In this document: in pieces, positions 26,190 through 33,514 of the stretch | How positions within the stretch are numbered: the stretch's first letter is position 1 | How the letters are laid out: each line of letters opens with the position of its first letter | Origin: Microbacterium timonense | GTDB lineage: Bacteria > Actinomycetota > Actinomycetes > Actinomycetales > Microbacteriaceae | DNA length: 64,000 bases | Reading direction: 5' to 3' | Assembly (NCBI RefSeq): GCF_900292075.1 | Contig: NZ_OLMV01000003.1 | Coordinates: forward strand, 1 to 64,000 | Program-made: the position numbers and the translations under genes | Notes under the pieces: model-generated | What the model was told of the DNA's origin: nothing | What the model saw: only the letters and a program-made list of their open reading frames with translations | Database searches by the model: none

Positions 26190-27746
26190 CTACTTTGTCC
26201 TTGTTCCTGCAGTGTAATGTCTGTTTCCGACATAAGCAAGCTCACCGGCGATGCGGCGAGCCCCGCGCACGGCGAGTGCGACGGACGTCAACGTCGGGTT
26301 GCACGCGGTCGCCGTCGGGATCACGTTGTTCCCGGCCACGTAGAGACCCGCGACTCCCCACACCTCGCTGTCGGGTCCGCACACGCTGCGACCGTCGTCG
26401 GCCGCACCCATGCGCGTGGTGCCCTGATAGTGCAGCGAGGCTCCGAGCGGCATCGTGAACGGCCGGTCGCCGAGGGGTTCGCCGACCGCCTTCGCCAGCT
26501 CGACGATCTGCGCCCGCGCGCGGTCGAGCACCGCGTGGTCGCGCTCGGTGAGGGTGTAGTGGATGCGCATCGCAGGCATGCCGTAGAAGTCCTGGTCGTC
26601 CTCCGAGAACTCGACACGGTCATCCCACTGCAGGTCCTTCGCACAGAACAGCCCGAGCCCCACGATCGATCCGGGGATGACGGGGTCGTCGTCCGCGAGC
26701 GGCACCGGCGACGCATCGAGCTGCATGATCTGCCCATGGAACGGCACGTCGTCAGTGAACGGCACCCAGCTCACGCCGCTCTGCTCAGTGAGCGCTCCCG
26801 ATGCCGCGACCTGGTCCTGCGCCGGTGGCTCCACGTCACGAAGCCGGGCGGCGTAGACCACCTGGGCCTGGTCGTTGAGCATGCGTCCGAGCGCCGGCGG
26901 CCGGACACCCGAGGCCCACAGCACTTGCGGCGTCCGCAGCGCATCGGCCGCGACCACCACGAAGCGCGCCGCCACCTCGTATGCCGCGCCGGTACGCAGG
27001 TCCCGCACGGCGACACCCGTTGCCCGCCCCTCCACGACGATCACGCGCGTCACGAGGGATTCGTCGAACAGCGAGAAGTTCGCGTTTGCTCGGGTCACGT
27101 CGCCGAGCACGACGTCGGAGCCCGACCACACCAGCCTGCCGTCGTCGCGGCGGTGCACCGCGAGCGGCATCCGCTGCACCTTCGTCTGGTCGACCCGGCC
27201 CTCGTCGACCGCGGCGGCGAGCCGCTCGCGCACCAGGGCCGTGAACGGCGCCGAGTCGAAGGCATCCGTCGTCACTCCCAGAAGCCGATCAGCCTCGTCG
27301 AGGAGCTCGTCCATGTCGGGCAGGAACGTGATCCGTTCGCTTCCGCCCGGCCGGGGGCAGGCGGCGGTCCAGTGGGCCGCCATGCCGCCGACGTTGCTCG
27401 AGAAGGCGACCACGGGAAGGCCGTCCTCGCCCTCTGCCTGGTACCCCTCCAAGAGCAGATAAGTCCCCGGTCGGGCGCGGCGCATCCCGGAGGTGACGGC
27501 TCCCGGGTTGTTCACGGTCGCCGCACCGGCTCCCGGACCCTCGGATCGCCGCTGCGCCTCGGCGCGGCGATCGGCGTCCTCGATGTTCTTCACGTGCGCG
27601 CCGGGCGGATCCGACACCGTGGGACCGACCTCGAACATCGCGATCGACGCCTCCGGCGCCTCCTCGCTCAAGATGCGGGCGTATGCCGCTCCGGTCGGAC
27701 CGCTGCCGACGATGGCGACGTCGACCGAGGAGGGATACCTGCTCAT
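26190..27746 (-). CDS. GMC oxidoreductase, candidate C-glycoside 3-oxidase (CarA/DgpA-like)
   Basis: A 518-residue FAD enzyme of the GMC/pyranose-oxidase group. The FAD-binding motif is VAIVGSGPTGAAYARIL (residues 10-26). The C-terminal catalytic region has SLHYQGTTRMG (His439) and ACNPTLTSVALAVRGARR (Asn483), with the same 44-residue spacing as in the GMC protein at 4717. In CarA/DgpA-type systems this enzyme oxidises the C3 hydroxyl of the C-linked sugar and delivers the 3-keto substrate to the deglycosidase. Here beta1 and alpha1 follow directly. Its start overlaps the Hyi-like gene by 4 bp. The assignment rests on this gene order as much as on the fold. Confidence 0.88.
   Translation of the reverse strand: MSRYPSSVDVAIVGSGPTGAAYARILSEEAPEASIAMFEVGPTVSDPPGAHVKNIEDADRRAEAQRRSEGPGAGAATVNNPGAVTSGMRRARPGTYLLLEGYQAEGEDGLPVVAFSSNVGGMAAHWTAACPRPGGSERITFLPDMDELLDEADRLLGVTTDAFDSAPFTALVRERLAAAVDEGRVDQTKVQRMPLAVHRRDDGRLVWSGSDVVLGDVTRANANFSLFDESLVTRVIVVEGRATGVAVRDLRTGAAYEVAARFVVVAADALRTPQVLWASGVRPPALGRMLNDQAQVVYAARLRDVEPPAQDQVAASGALTEQSGVSWVPFTDDVPFHGQIMQLDASPVPLADDDPVIPGSIVGLGLFCAKDLQWDDRVEFSEDDQDFYGMPAMRIHYTLTERDHAVLDRARAQIVELAKAVGEPLGDRPFTMPLGASLHYQGTTRMGAADDGRSVCGPDSEVWGVAGLYVAGNNVIPTATACNPTLTSVALAVRGARRIAGELAYVGNRHYTAGTRTK
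26224..26237 (-). promoter_or_regulatory. ACTTATG-like element inside the 3' end of the GMC gene (site B)
   Basis: Read on the minus strand, GCTTATGTCGGAAA shares 13 consecutive bases with site A at 33382-33395. It lies within the last codons of the GMC gene, 48 bp before the beta1 start. No good -10 is seen at the proper distance, so it may be a relic or an internal site rather than a working promoter. Confidence 0.3.
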
Positions 27747-28537
27747 GCCGAGGCCGCCAGCTCTCGGATCAGGGCGACGGATGCCTCAGACTCCTGCGTC
27801 GGGTAGTACTCGAGGCCGATCGGCCCCTCGTAGCCGGCGGCGCGGAGGAGGCCGAGGCGCTCCGCCCAGTCGAGGGAGCCGCTGCCGGGCTCACCCCGTC
27901 CGGGGGCGTCGGCCAGCTGGACGTACCTGATGAGGTCACCCGCATGGGCGAGCTCTGCGCCCATGTCCTCACCCTCCACGGCCGAGTGGTAGATGTCGTA
28001 GAGCACGCCGAAGAAGGGCGAGTCCACCCCGCGTGCGACGTACACGGCTTCCGCCGTGCGGTCCAGCAGCGACCCCGGGTGATCGACGCGGACGTTCACG
28101 GGTTCGAGGACGAGGGTGATGCCGGAGCCGTCGATCTGCCCGATCGCCTTCTGGTAGATCTCGACGAGCTTGTCGAGCTGCACCTGGCGCTTCCAGCCGC
28201 CGAAACCGGTGCCACTGCCGACGACGATCCGCGGGCAGCCGAGGTCCTGTGCGATCGCGACACCCTCGTCGAGCTTGCGGTAGAACTCCGAGTGGTCCCA
28301 CGGCGGGATCATGAACTGGGTCCGGGGCTCGGCGAGCTGGGCGGTGAGCCGGGTGCCCGTCTCTTCGAGGGCTGCTTTGAGCGCGGGCAGGTCCTTGGGC
28401 GTCGCCGGGGCGTCGACTCCCGTCGGCCCCCACATCTCGACCGCCGTGAAGCCTGCCGCGGCGGCCGCGCGCACCCGATCGTGGTAGTCGCCGGCCTCGG
28501 TGAAGAGCAGTTCGATGTTGGGCGCGAGCTGATACAC
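27743..28537 (-). CDS. Hydroxypyruvate-isomerase-like TIM barrel protein
   Basis: A 264-residue protein of the Hyi/sugar-isomerase group, the usual length for the family. The N-terminus NIELLFTEAGDYHDRVRAAA matches Hyi, and so do TLVLEPVNVRVDHPG (Glu ligand), GVLYDIYHSAVEGED (Asp ligand), VQLADAPGRGEPGSG and the final GLEYYP Glu. It probably isomerises a small keto acid or a keto-sugar. It is the fourth gene of the operon, 90 bp after the second permease (with a hairpin in the gap), and overlaps the GMC start. Hyi itself interconverts hydroxypyruvate and tartronate semialdehyde; the substrate here is more likely a sugar fragment (inference). Confidence 0.82.
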   Translation of the reverse strand: MYQLAPNIELLFTEAGDYHDRVRAAAAAGFTAVEMWGPTGVDAPATPKDLPALKAALEETGTRLTAQLAEPRTQFMIPPWDHSEFYRKLDEGVAIAQDLGCPRIVVGSGTGFGGWKRQVQLDKLVEIYQKAIGQIDGSGITLVLEPVNVRVDHPGSLLDRTAEAVYVARGVDSPFFGVLYDIYHSAVEGEDMGAELAHAGDLIRYVQLADAPGRGEPGSGSLDWAERLGLLRAAGYEGPIGLEYYPTQESEASVALIRELAASA

Positions 28538-28606
28538 GGTGTCTCCTGATGGTGTCGGAACGTCGAATGGTCACGGGAGGTGCCGCAGCATCTCGGGTGC
28601 TGGGTC

Positions 28607-28627
28607 GCCCTCGGATCGCCGGAGGGC
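28607..28627. other. Intra-operon stem-loop after permease 2
   Basis: GCCCTCGG and CC-GAGGGC form an 8-bp stem with one bulge and an ATCG loop directly after the permease stop codon. It may stabilise upstream mRNA or partly terminate it. Confidence 0.45.
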
Positions 28628-29464
28628 TCAGCCCTTGAGGCCCCCGGCGAAGCCCTGGATGAAGCGCTTCTGGGCGAAGAGGTAGAACGCGAGAATGGGG
28701 ATCATCGAGACGATCACGATCGCGAAGATCTTGTTCCACGACGAGACCAGCGAGCCGATGTAGTAGTACATGGCCACCGGGAGCGTCTGATTGGCGGAGC
28801 CGCCGAGGAAGATCAGCGATGTGAAGAAGTCGTTCCAGACGATCAGTCCGGCCAGGATCGCGACCGTTCCGGTCGCGGGCGACATGAGCGGCAGCACCAC
28901 GCGGAAGAAGATCTGGGTCCGGGATGCGCCGTCGATCGTCGCCGCCTCCTCGTACTCGGTTCCGAGGCCGCGGAAGAAGCCGGCGTAGAGGAAGATCGAC
29001 AGCGGCAGCAGCATCCCCGTGTACAGCAGGATCATCCCCCAGAGGGAGCCGGTGAGACCGACCGCCCGCGCGCCGATGTAGAGCGGCACGGTGCCCAGCT
29101 GCGTCGGCAGCACGATCGCGATGAGGAACAGATAGAACACCGCGCGACTCCACCGCCGGGTGCTGCGCGCGATGACGTACCCGGTGAGTGCACCCAGCAG
29201 GACCAGTCCGAGGATGCTGCCCGCCGTGATGATCACGCTGTTGAGAAGACCCTGCAGCACGTTGGAGTTGCCCTGAGCGGTGAGCACCTCGGTGAAGTTG
29301 CTGAAGTCGGGATTCGACGGCGGCGCGAGGTTCGAGGTGGTCAGCACCTCCTGGTCGGACTTCAGCGCTGTCGTGACGAGGAAGTAGAAGGGAGCGAGGA
29401 AGAGGACCGCGAGGACCCAGAAGAGGACCTCGCGCAGTCCCGTGAGCTTGGTGTAGCGGAACAT
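28628..29464 (-). CDS. Carbohydrate ABC transporter permease (MalG-like)
   Basis: A 278-residue inner-membrane permease of the CUT1 sugar ABC family with about six hydrophobic segments. The cytoplasmic EAA loop is clear: EYEEAATIDGASRTQIFFRVVLPL near residues 165-190, followed by MSPATGTVAILAGL. The short N-terminal arm and length suit the MalG-type subunit. It follows permease 1 with a 1-base gap. No ATPase gene is present in the locus, so the transporter presumably uses a shared MsiK-type ATPase encoded elsewhere, as is common in actinobacteria. Substrate: probably a glycoside or released sugar. Confidence 0.9.
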   Translation of the reverse strand: MFRYTKLTGLREVLFWVLAVLFLAPFYFLVTTALKSDQEVLTTSNLAPPSNPDFSNFTEVLTAQGNSNVLQGLLNSVIITAGSILGLVLLGALTGYVIARSTRRWSRAVFYLFLIAIVLPTQLGTVPLYIGARAVGLTGSLWGMILLYTGMLLPLSIFLYAGFFRGLGTEYEEAATIDGASRTQIFFRVVLPLMSPATGTVAILAGLIVWNDFFTSLIFLGGSANQTLPVAMYYYIGSLVSSWNKIFAIVIVSMIPILAFYLFAQKRFIQGFAGGLKG

Positions 29465-29465
29465 G

Positions 29466-30425
29466 TCAGGCCTCCTCGGGACGACCGTTGGTCACTCGCT
29501 GCTGGATGACGGCGAAGACCAGGATGATGAGCGTGAGCACGAGCGCCAGCGCGGCTCCGAAGCCGAAGTTGCCGAGCGCGAACGACTCCTTGTAGACCTG
29601 CGTCGCAAGTGTCTCCGTGGCCCCGGCCGGTCCGCCTCCGGTCAGCGCCATGATCTGGTCGAACACACGGAGGCCGTTGACGAGCCCGAGCGTGGTCGCG
29701 ATCGCCACCGCCGGACGGATCGACGGAAGCGTGACATGCCAGAACCTCTGGCGCAGGTTCGCCCCGTCGATCGCCGCCGCCTCCTCGATCTCCACGGGCA
29801 CGGCAGCGAGCCCTGCCATGTAGATCACCATGGCGAAGCCGGTGTTCTGCCACACGATCACGATGAGGACCGTCCAGATCGCCCAGGTCGGGTCAGCGAC
29901 CCATGCCTTCGCGAACTCGCCGAGCCCCATCGCACGCAGGACGCCGTTGATCGGCCCGTTGTAGTCGAAGATGAACTTCCAGACGTACGACACCGCCAGC
30001 GGGCTGAGCACGACGGGCATGAAGAACAGAACCCGCAGCGCGTAGCGGGTCTTCAGACCGCGGTTCAGGCCCAGCGCCAGCGCGAGCCCTGCGACGTTGC
30101 TGAGGATGACCGACGCGAACGCGAGGAACAGCGTGTTGGTGACGGCGCCGATCTGCGTGGGATCGCTGAAGATGGCGACGAAGTTGTCCAGGCCGATCCA
30201 GCTGAAGTCGCCGATGCCGGACCAATCGGTGAAGGCGAAGAACCCGCCGATGGCCGTCGCGACGTAGTGGATCGCGAGCACGAGGAGGATGCCGGGCAGA
30301 GCCCACCACCAATAGCCGAACGCGAGCAGGCCCGGCCGCCGGGGAGCGGTGTCGCGCCGACGTCCGCGGCGATCGCGCTTGGGGACGATCAGCGCTTCCG
30401 TCTCGGAGTTCAACGTCGCGGTCAT
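29466..30425 (-). CDS. Carbohydrate ABC transporter permease (MalF-like)
   Basis: A 319-residue CUT1 permease with a basic N-terminal tail (RRGRRRDTAPRRPG) and six predicted helices. The EAA motif region is VEIEEAAAIDGANLRQRFWH, about residues 210-230. It is coupled to the MalG-like gene downstream (1-base gap) and separated from the binding-protein gene by 76 bp that hold a strong stem-loop. Together these three genes import a carbohydrate or glycoside into the cytoplasm. Start ATG at 30425. Confidence 0.9.
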   Translation of the reverse strand: MTATLNSETEALIVPKRDRRGRRRDTAPRRPGLLAFGYWWWALPGILLVLAIHYVATAIGGFFAFTDWSGIGDFSWIGLDNFVAIFSDPTQIGAVTNTLFLAFASVILSNVAGLALALGLNRGLKTRYALRVLFFMPVVLSPLAVSYVWKFIFDYNGPINGVLRAMGLGEFAKAWVADPTWAIWTVLIVIVWQNTGFAMVIYMAGLAAVPVEIEEAAAIDGANLRQRFWHVTLPSIRPAVAIATTLGLVNGLRVFDQIMALTGGGPAGATETLATQVYKESFALGNFGFGAALALVLTLIILVFAVIQQRVTNGRPEEA

Positions 30426-30465
30426 GATTCCTCGTCTTCGTACGTCATCGTGCGGAGGCCGGCAT

Positions 30466-30494
30466 GGCCGCCCGGACCGGAGGCCCGGGCGGCC
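30466..30494. other. Stem-loop between binding-protein and permease genes
   Basis: Perfect 10-bp arms GGCCGCCCGG (30466-30475) and CCGGGCGGCC (30485-30494) lie eight bases after the binding-protein stop. Such intercistronic hairpins commonly keep the binding protein more abundant than its permeases; this role is inferred here. Confidence 0.6.
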
Positions 30495-30501
30495 GGCGGG
30501 T

Positions 30502-31797
30502 TCAGTCGCCCCAGGCGGTGTCCATGTCCTGGAGCACCTGGTCGATGGTCTTCTGCCCGGTCAGCAGGCCCTGCACGCCCACCTGCAGCGCCTCGTAGAC
30601 CGCAGGATTGGGCCAGATGTTGTTCGGCAGCGGTGTGTACGATCCCTCGGCCAGCAGATCGACCACGGTGGAGTAGATCGTGTCGCTCAGATCCATGTCC
30701 TGGTAGGACGAGATGGGAAGCTCGCCCGACGCCTCGTAGTAGATCTTCTGCGCCTCCGGCGTCGCGAGCCACTCCACGAACTCGGCCGCGGCATCCTTCT
30801 TCTTCGACGCGGCGTTGATCGAGATCGTGTAGTTCGAGCTCGCCACGATGTACGGCTCGCCCCCGTCAGCGGCGGGGAAGGGCTGCACCTTGAAGTCCGC
30901 CTCCGCCGGCGCGGCCTTGGCGATCTCGATGGCCGCGCCGGAAGGGATGAAGCTTCCAACCGAAGTGCCCTGCGCGAGACCATTAGTGATGGCGTCGAAT
31001 CCACCGCCCTCGGCGCCGGGCTGGAAGCAGCCGCCCTCATTGAGATCGAGGATCGTCTGAAGCGTGTCGGCCCAGCCCTCGCTCTCGGCGAACGTCGTCT
31101 CCCCTGCGGCACGCTGCTCGTTCCAGTCCGGCGTCTCGGCGTACACGCGGGTGGCCGCGATGCCCTGCGCCGTGAGACCGGCGTTCGGCCCGGCCGCGCC
31201 GGCGAGGGCGAGGAGGGACTTGCCGTCCGCCTGCAGTGCCGAGCACGCGTCGTAGAGCTCCGCCTCGGTGGCCGGCCACTCGTCCAGGCCGTTCATGGCG
31301 GCGGTCCCCATGCTGGCGACGACGGCCGCGATCGTGAAGTCCATCGGCTGACCGTAGACCTCGCCGTCGATCTCGAAGATCGTCTCGCTGCCGGCCGGCA
31401 CGAGTGAGGACGCGGTCTCTCCGAGCGGCTCGAGGAACCCCGCCTCGGCGAGCGGGATGATCCCCCGCGCGTCGCCCGAGCCCGGAGTGGTCTGCACCAC
31501 ATCAGCGGCGTTGCCCGCCTGGAACTGGGTGCGGATGGTCTCGCCGTACTTGTCGTTCGGCGTGGGATTGGTGGTGATCGTGACATCCGGGTTGGCGTCC
31601 ATGTACGCCTTCGCCAGCGTCTCGTACGGGCTCTCCAGGTTGTTGGAGGTGGCGAAGGTGAAGGAGAACTCGGTGGCACCCGAGCCGTCGTCATCCGCGC
31701 CGCCGGAGGCTGAGCAGCCGGCGAGAAGCAGGGCACCGATGAGCGGGGCGGCGATGATCGCACCCCGTCGCCGGGCCGAGGAACTGTGCTGTGTCAT
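30502..31797 (-). CDS. Sugar ABC transporter substrate-binding lipoprotein
   Basis: A 431-residue extracellular solute-binding protein (family 1, CUT1). It has a lipoprotein signal: a basic RRRG start, a hydrophobic core and lipobox LLLAGC near residues 22-27, followed by a Gly/Asp-rich linker. The mature part has periplasmic-binding landmarks such as LAKAYMDANPDVTITTN and AAAEFVEWLATPEAQKIYYE. The start at 31797 has an AAAGG ribosome site. It is the first gene of the 13-gene operon, so the operon is probably induced with its own transporter. The promoter carries the ACTTATGT element (site D), 91 bp upstream. Confidence 0.92.
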   Translation of the reverse strand: MTQHSSSARRRGAIIAAPLIGALLLAGCSASGGADDDGSGATEFSFTFATSNNLESPYETLAKAYMDANPDVTITTNPTPNDKYGETIRTQFQAGNAADVVQTTPGSGDARGIIPLAEAGFLEPLGETASSLVPAGSETIFEIDGEVYGQPMDFTIAAVVASMGTAAMNGLDEWPATEAELYDACSALQADGKSLLALAGAAGPNAGLTAQGIAATRVYAETPDWNEQRAAGETTFAESEGWADTLQTILDLNEGGCFQPGAEGGGFDAITNGLAQGTSVGSFIPSGAAIEIAKAAPAEADFKVQPFPAADGGEPYIVASSNYTISINAASKKKDAAAEFVEWLATPEAQKIYYEASGELPISSYQDMDLSDTIYSTVVDLLAEGSYTPLPNNIWPNPAVYEALQVGVQGLLTGQKTIDQVLQDMDTAWGD

Positions 31798-31860
31798 GTC
31801 CAGCCTTTCTTGACTTCGTTGTCGGCGGCTCACCCAGTCGAGCGCCTGTGCTGTGATCCC

Positions 31861-31902
31861 AGTATGTCCGCGATGCGCCAGAAACACACATAAGTATTGG
31901 CG
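31861..31902 (-). promoter_or_regulatory. Promoter of the 13-gene operon with ACTTATGT element (site D)
   Basis: On the minus strand, ACTTATGT (31895-31888) abuts a poor -35-like TGTGTT, with CATACT (31866-31861) as the -10 after 16 bases. The element lies inside a 5-bp inverted repeat, CGCCA (31876-31880) and TGGCG (31898-31902). The weak -35 suggests dependence on an activator. Confidence 0.55.
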
Positions 31903-32005
31903 ATACCGTGCATAACCCTGAGGGGACCGCCTCTTGCCGGCGCCGGGCACGGCGCAGAGGCTCCCTACGGCCGGTCCCTCGCGAGAGACGCGGTCGCCGG
32001 ACCTC

Positions 32006-33307
32006 TCAGAGCCGCGAGGCGATGGAGCGGATCAGCGAGTGCTGGCGTCGGACCTGTTCGATCGAGCGCCACGGGATGCGCTCCCCCTCATACTCGCTGG
32101 AGAGATAGCCGGTGTAGCCGGCATCCTTGAGGGCTCGGAGCACGGGCACCCATGGGATCTGCTGGTCCTCGAGACTCTCGTCGATGTCGTGGAACTTCGC
32201 CTGGATGAAGACGACGTACTCGGCGATGCCGACGATGTCGGCGGGATCGACGGCGATGCCGTCCAGGAAGGAGGGACGACGACCCGGGAGCTCGCCGGGC
32301 CTGAGCGGAATGGGCCGGTCCTGGAAGATGCCGGTGTCCAGCAGCAGGCCGAAGTGCTGAGTGCCCGTGCGTTGGATGAGCGCGATGTAGTCGTCGACGA
32401 CCTCGTGCTTGATCGGTGTGGGCGAGTGGATCTCGGGGCAGATCACGACGTCGAGCTCGGCGGCCAGATCGAGCGAACGCTCCACGGACTCGGTCCAGAT
32501 GGGGTGCGGGATCAGATCGCTCGAGACCACGCCGATCTTCGGTCGCACGAAGCGGAATCCCAGCCGCTTGGCGAGGCGGAGATCGCGCTGCAGCATCCCG
32601 GCGCCCTCGGCGGCCGTGAGGTCGCGTCTGTTGGCCCCGCTCGAATGCAGACGCGTGTCGATCCACGAGCCGTAGTTCGTCGGCTCCAGAGAGTACTTCT
32701 CCAGCAGCGCGAACCAGCGGTCGATCCAGTCGGTGGAGGGCTCGGGGTACCGCTCGATGTGCCCTTCACCCAGGATCTCCACGCCCGTCGCGCCGACGTC
32801 GGCGACCGCGGCGAGCGCGGTCTCGAGATCCATGACCGTGCCGTAGTCCGTCATGAAGCTGTAGAGGCTCACGCCGTACTTGAAGGGACCGCCGTCCTCG
32901 GACGAGGTGAGCGTGATGTGCCGGGAGACCTCGTACGTCGAGGGCTGGTGCTCCTCGGGAATGTACGACATGCGCAGGCGCAGCTGGATGGAGACCTCGT
33001 GAGTCCCTTCGGGCAGCCCGCCCGGGTACGGCACGGTGACGATGGCCGCCTCCTCGAGCGGCCACCGCACGCCGTCCGAGTCCCACAGTTCCTGCAGCGT
33101 GTAGGTGCGCCCGGCGAACGTCCAGAGCGGCACGTCGGCGGGCACGTCGACGAGGTCGCCGACGCGCACGGCGACGCCGTCGATGAGGGATGCCGCCATC
33201 CCCCGGTACGACGGCATCCGCAGGCGGAACTGGAAGCCGGTGACCTCGCTCCCCTCGCGGACATTGCGGAAGCCGACGGACTGGATGAGGTCTCTCTCGA
33301 GAAGCAT
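32006..33307 (-). CDS. Single-chain C-glycoside deglycosidase-like protein (beta-alpha fusion), second
   Basis: A 433-residue fusion. Residues about 1-130 are a DUF6379/CGD beta domain (FQFRLRMPSYRGMAASLIDG, WTFAGRTYTLQEL, VSIQLRLRMSYIPE). Residues about 140-433 are a CGD alpha-type TIM barrel starting YGVSLYSFMTDYG. Metal-ligand positions are Glu292 (PEIHSP), Asp324 (LLLDTG) and Glu405 (SSEYEG), but the His of the HxK motif is Gln369 (FIQAKFHD), with His373 nearby. Activity may therefore be altered. The ATG at 33307 is chosen as start; a longer frame to 33391 overlaps the promoter element and adds 28 residues absent from the relatives. It is divergent from the LysR gene. Confidence 0.8.
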   Translation of the reverse strand: MLLERDLIQSVGFRNVREGSEVTGFQFRLRMPSYRGMAASLIDGVAVRVGDLVDVPADVPLWTFAGRTYTLQELWDSDGVRWPLEEAAIVTVPYPGGLPEGTHEVSIQLRLRMSYIPEEHQPSTYEVSRHITLTSSEDGGPFKYGVSLYSFMTDYGTVMDLETALAAVADVGATGVEILGEGHIERYPEPSTDWIDRWFALLEKYSLEPTNYGSWIDTRLHSSGANRRDLTAAEGAGMLQRDLRLAKRLGFRFVRPKIGVVSSDLIPHPIWTESVERSLDLAAELDVVICPEIHSPTPIKHEVVDDYIALIQRTGTQHFGLLLDTGIFQDRPIPLRPGELPGRRPSFLDGIAVDPADIVGIAEYVVFIQAKFHDIDESLEDQQIPWVPVLRALKDAGYTGYLSSEYEGERIPWRSIEQVRRQHSLIRSIASRL

Positions 33308-33355
33308 CGATGCTCGCTCTCTGGTCAAGGTCCGCTTCGAGGGCGGACCGGGTCG

Positions 33356-33395
33356 AGGTGAGCCTATCAGCGTTAGGATGCTTTCCGACATAAGT
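33356..33395 (-). promoter_or_regulatory. Promoter with ACTTATGT element (site A), divergent from LysR
   Basis: On the minus strand, ACTTATGT (33395-33388) abuts a degenerate -35 (TCGGAA), and after 16 bases an extended -10 TGATAGGCT. It lies 81-88 bp before the fused gene's start and in the LysR divergent region, the normal place for a LysR-type operator. Confidence 0.55.
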
Positions 33396-33514
33396 CAGCC
33401 GGATGCGCACCTAATGCGGCGGGCACGTGTATCGCCGCCGCCGATGCCGAGGCCACGAGCCATAGATTGCGCGGATACACTGAGCCCAGGCATCCCGATC
33501 CGGAGGAGCACGCC

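Noticed and set aside
31891..31896. CATAAG within the octamer as a -10 for rightward transcription
   Set aside because: No rightward gene lies downstream at 31888 or 7952, so an operator role for leftward promoters explains the sites better.
33308..33391. Longer N-terminus (28 extra residues) for the fused deglycosidase
   Set aside because: The extra residues have no match in the other beta-domain proteins, and the region holds the ACTTATGT element and a -10-like sequence at promoter distance from the ATG at 33307.
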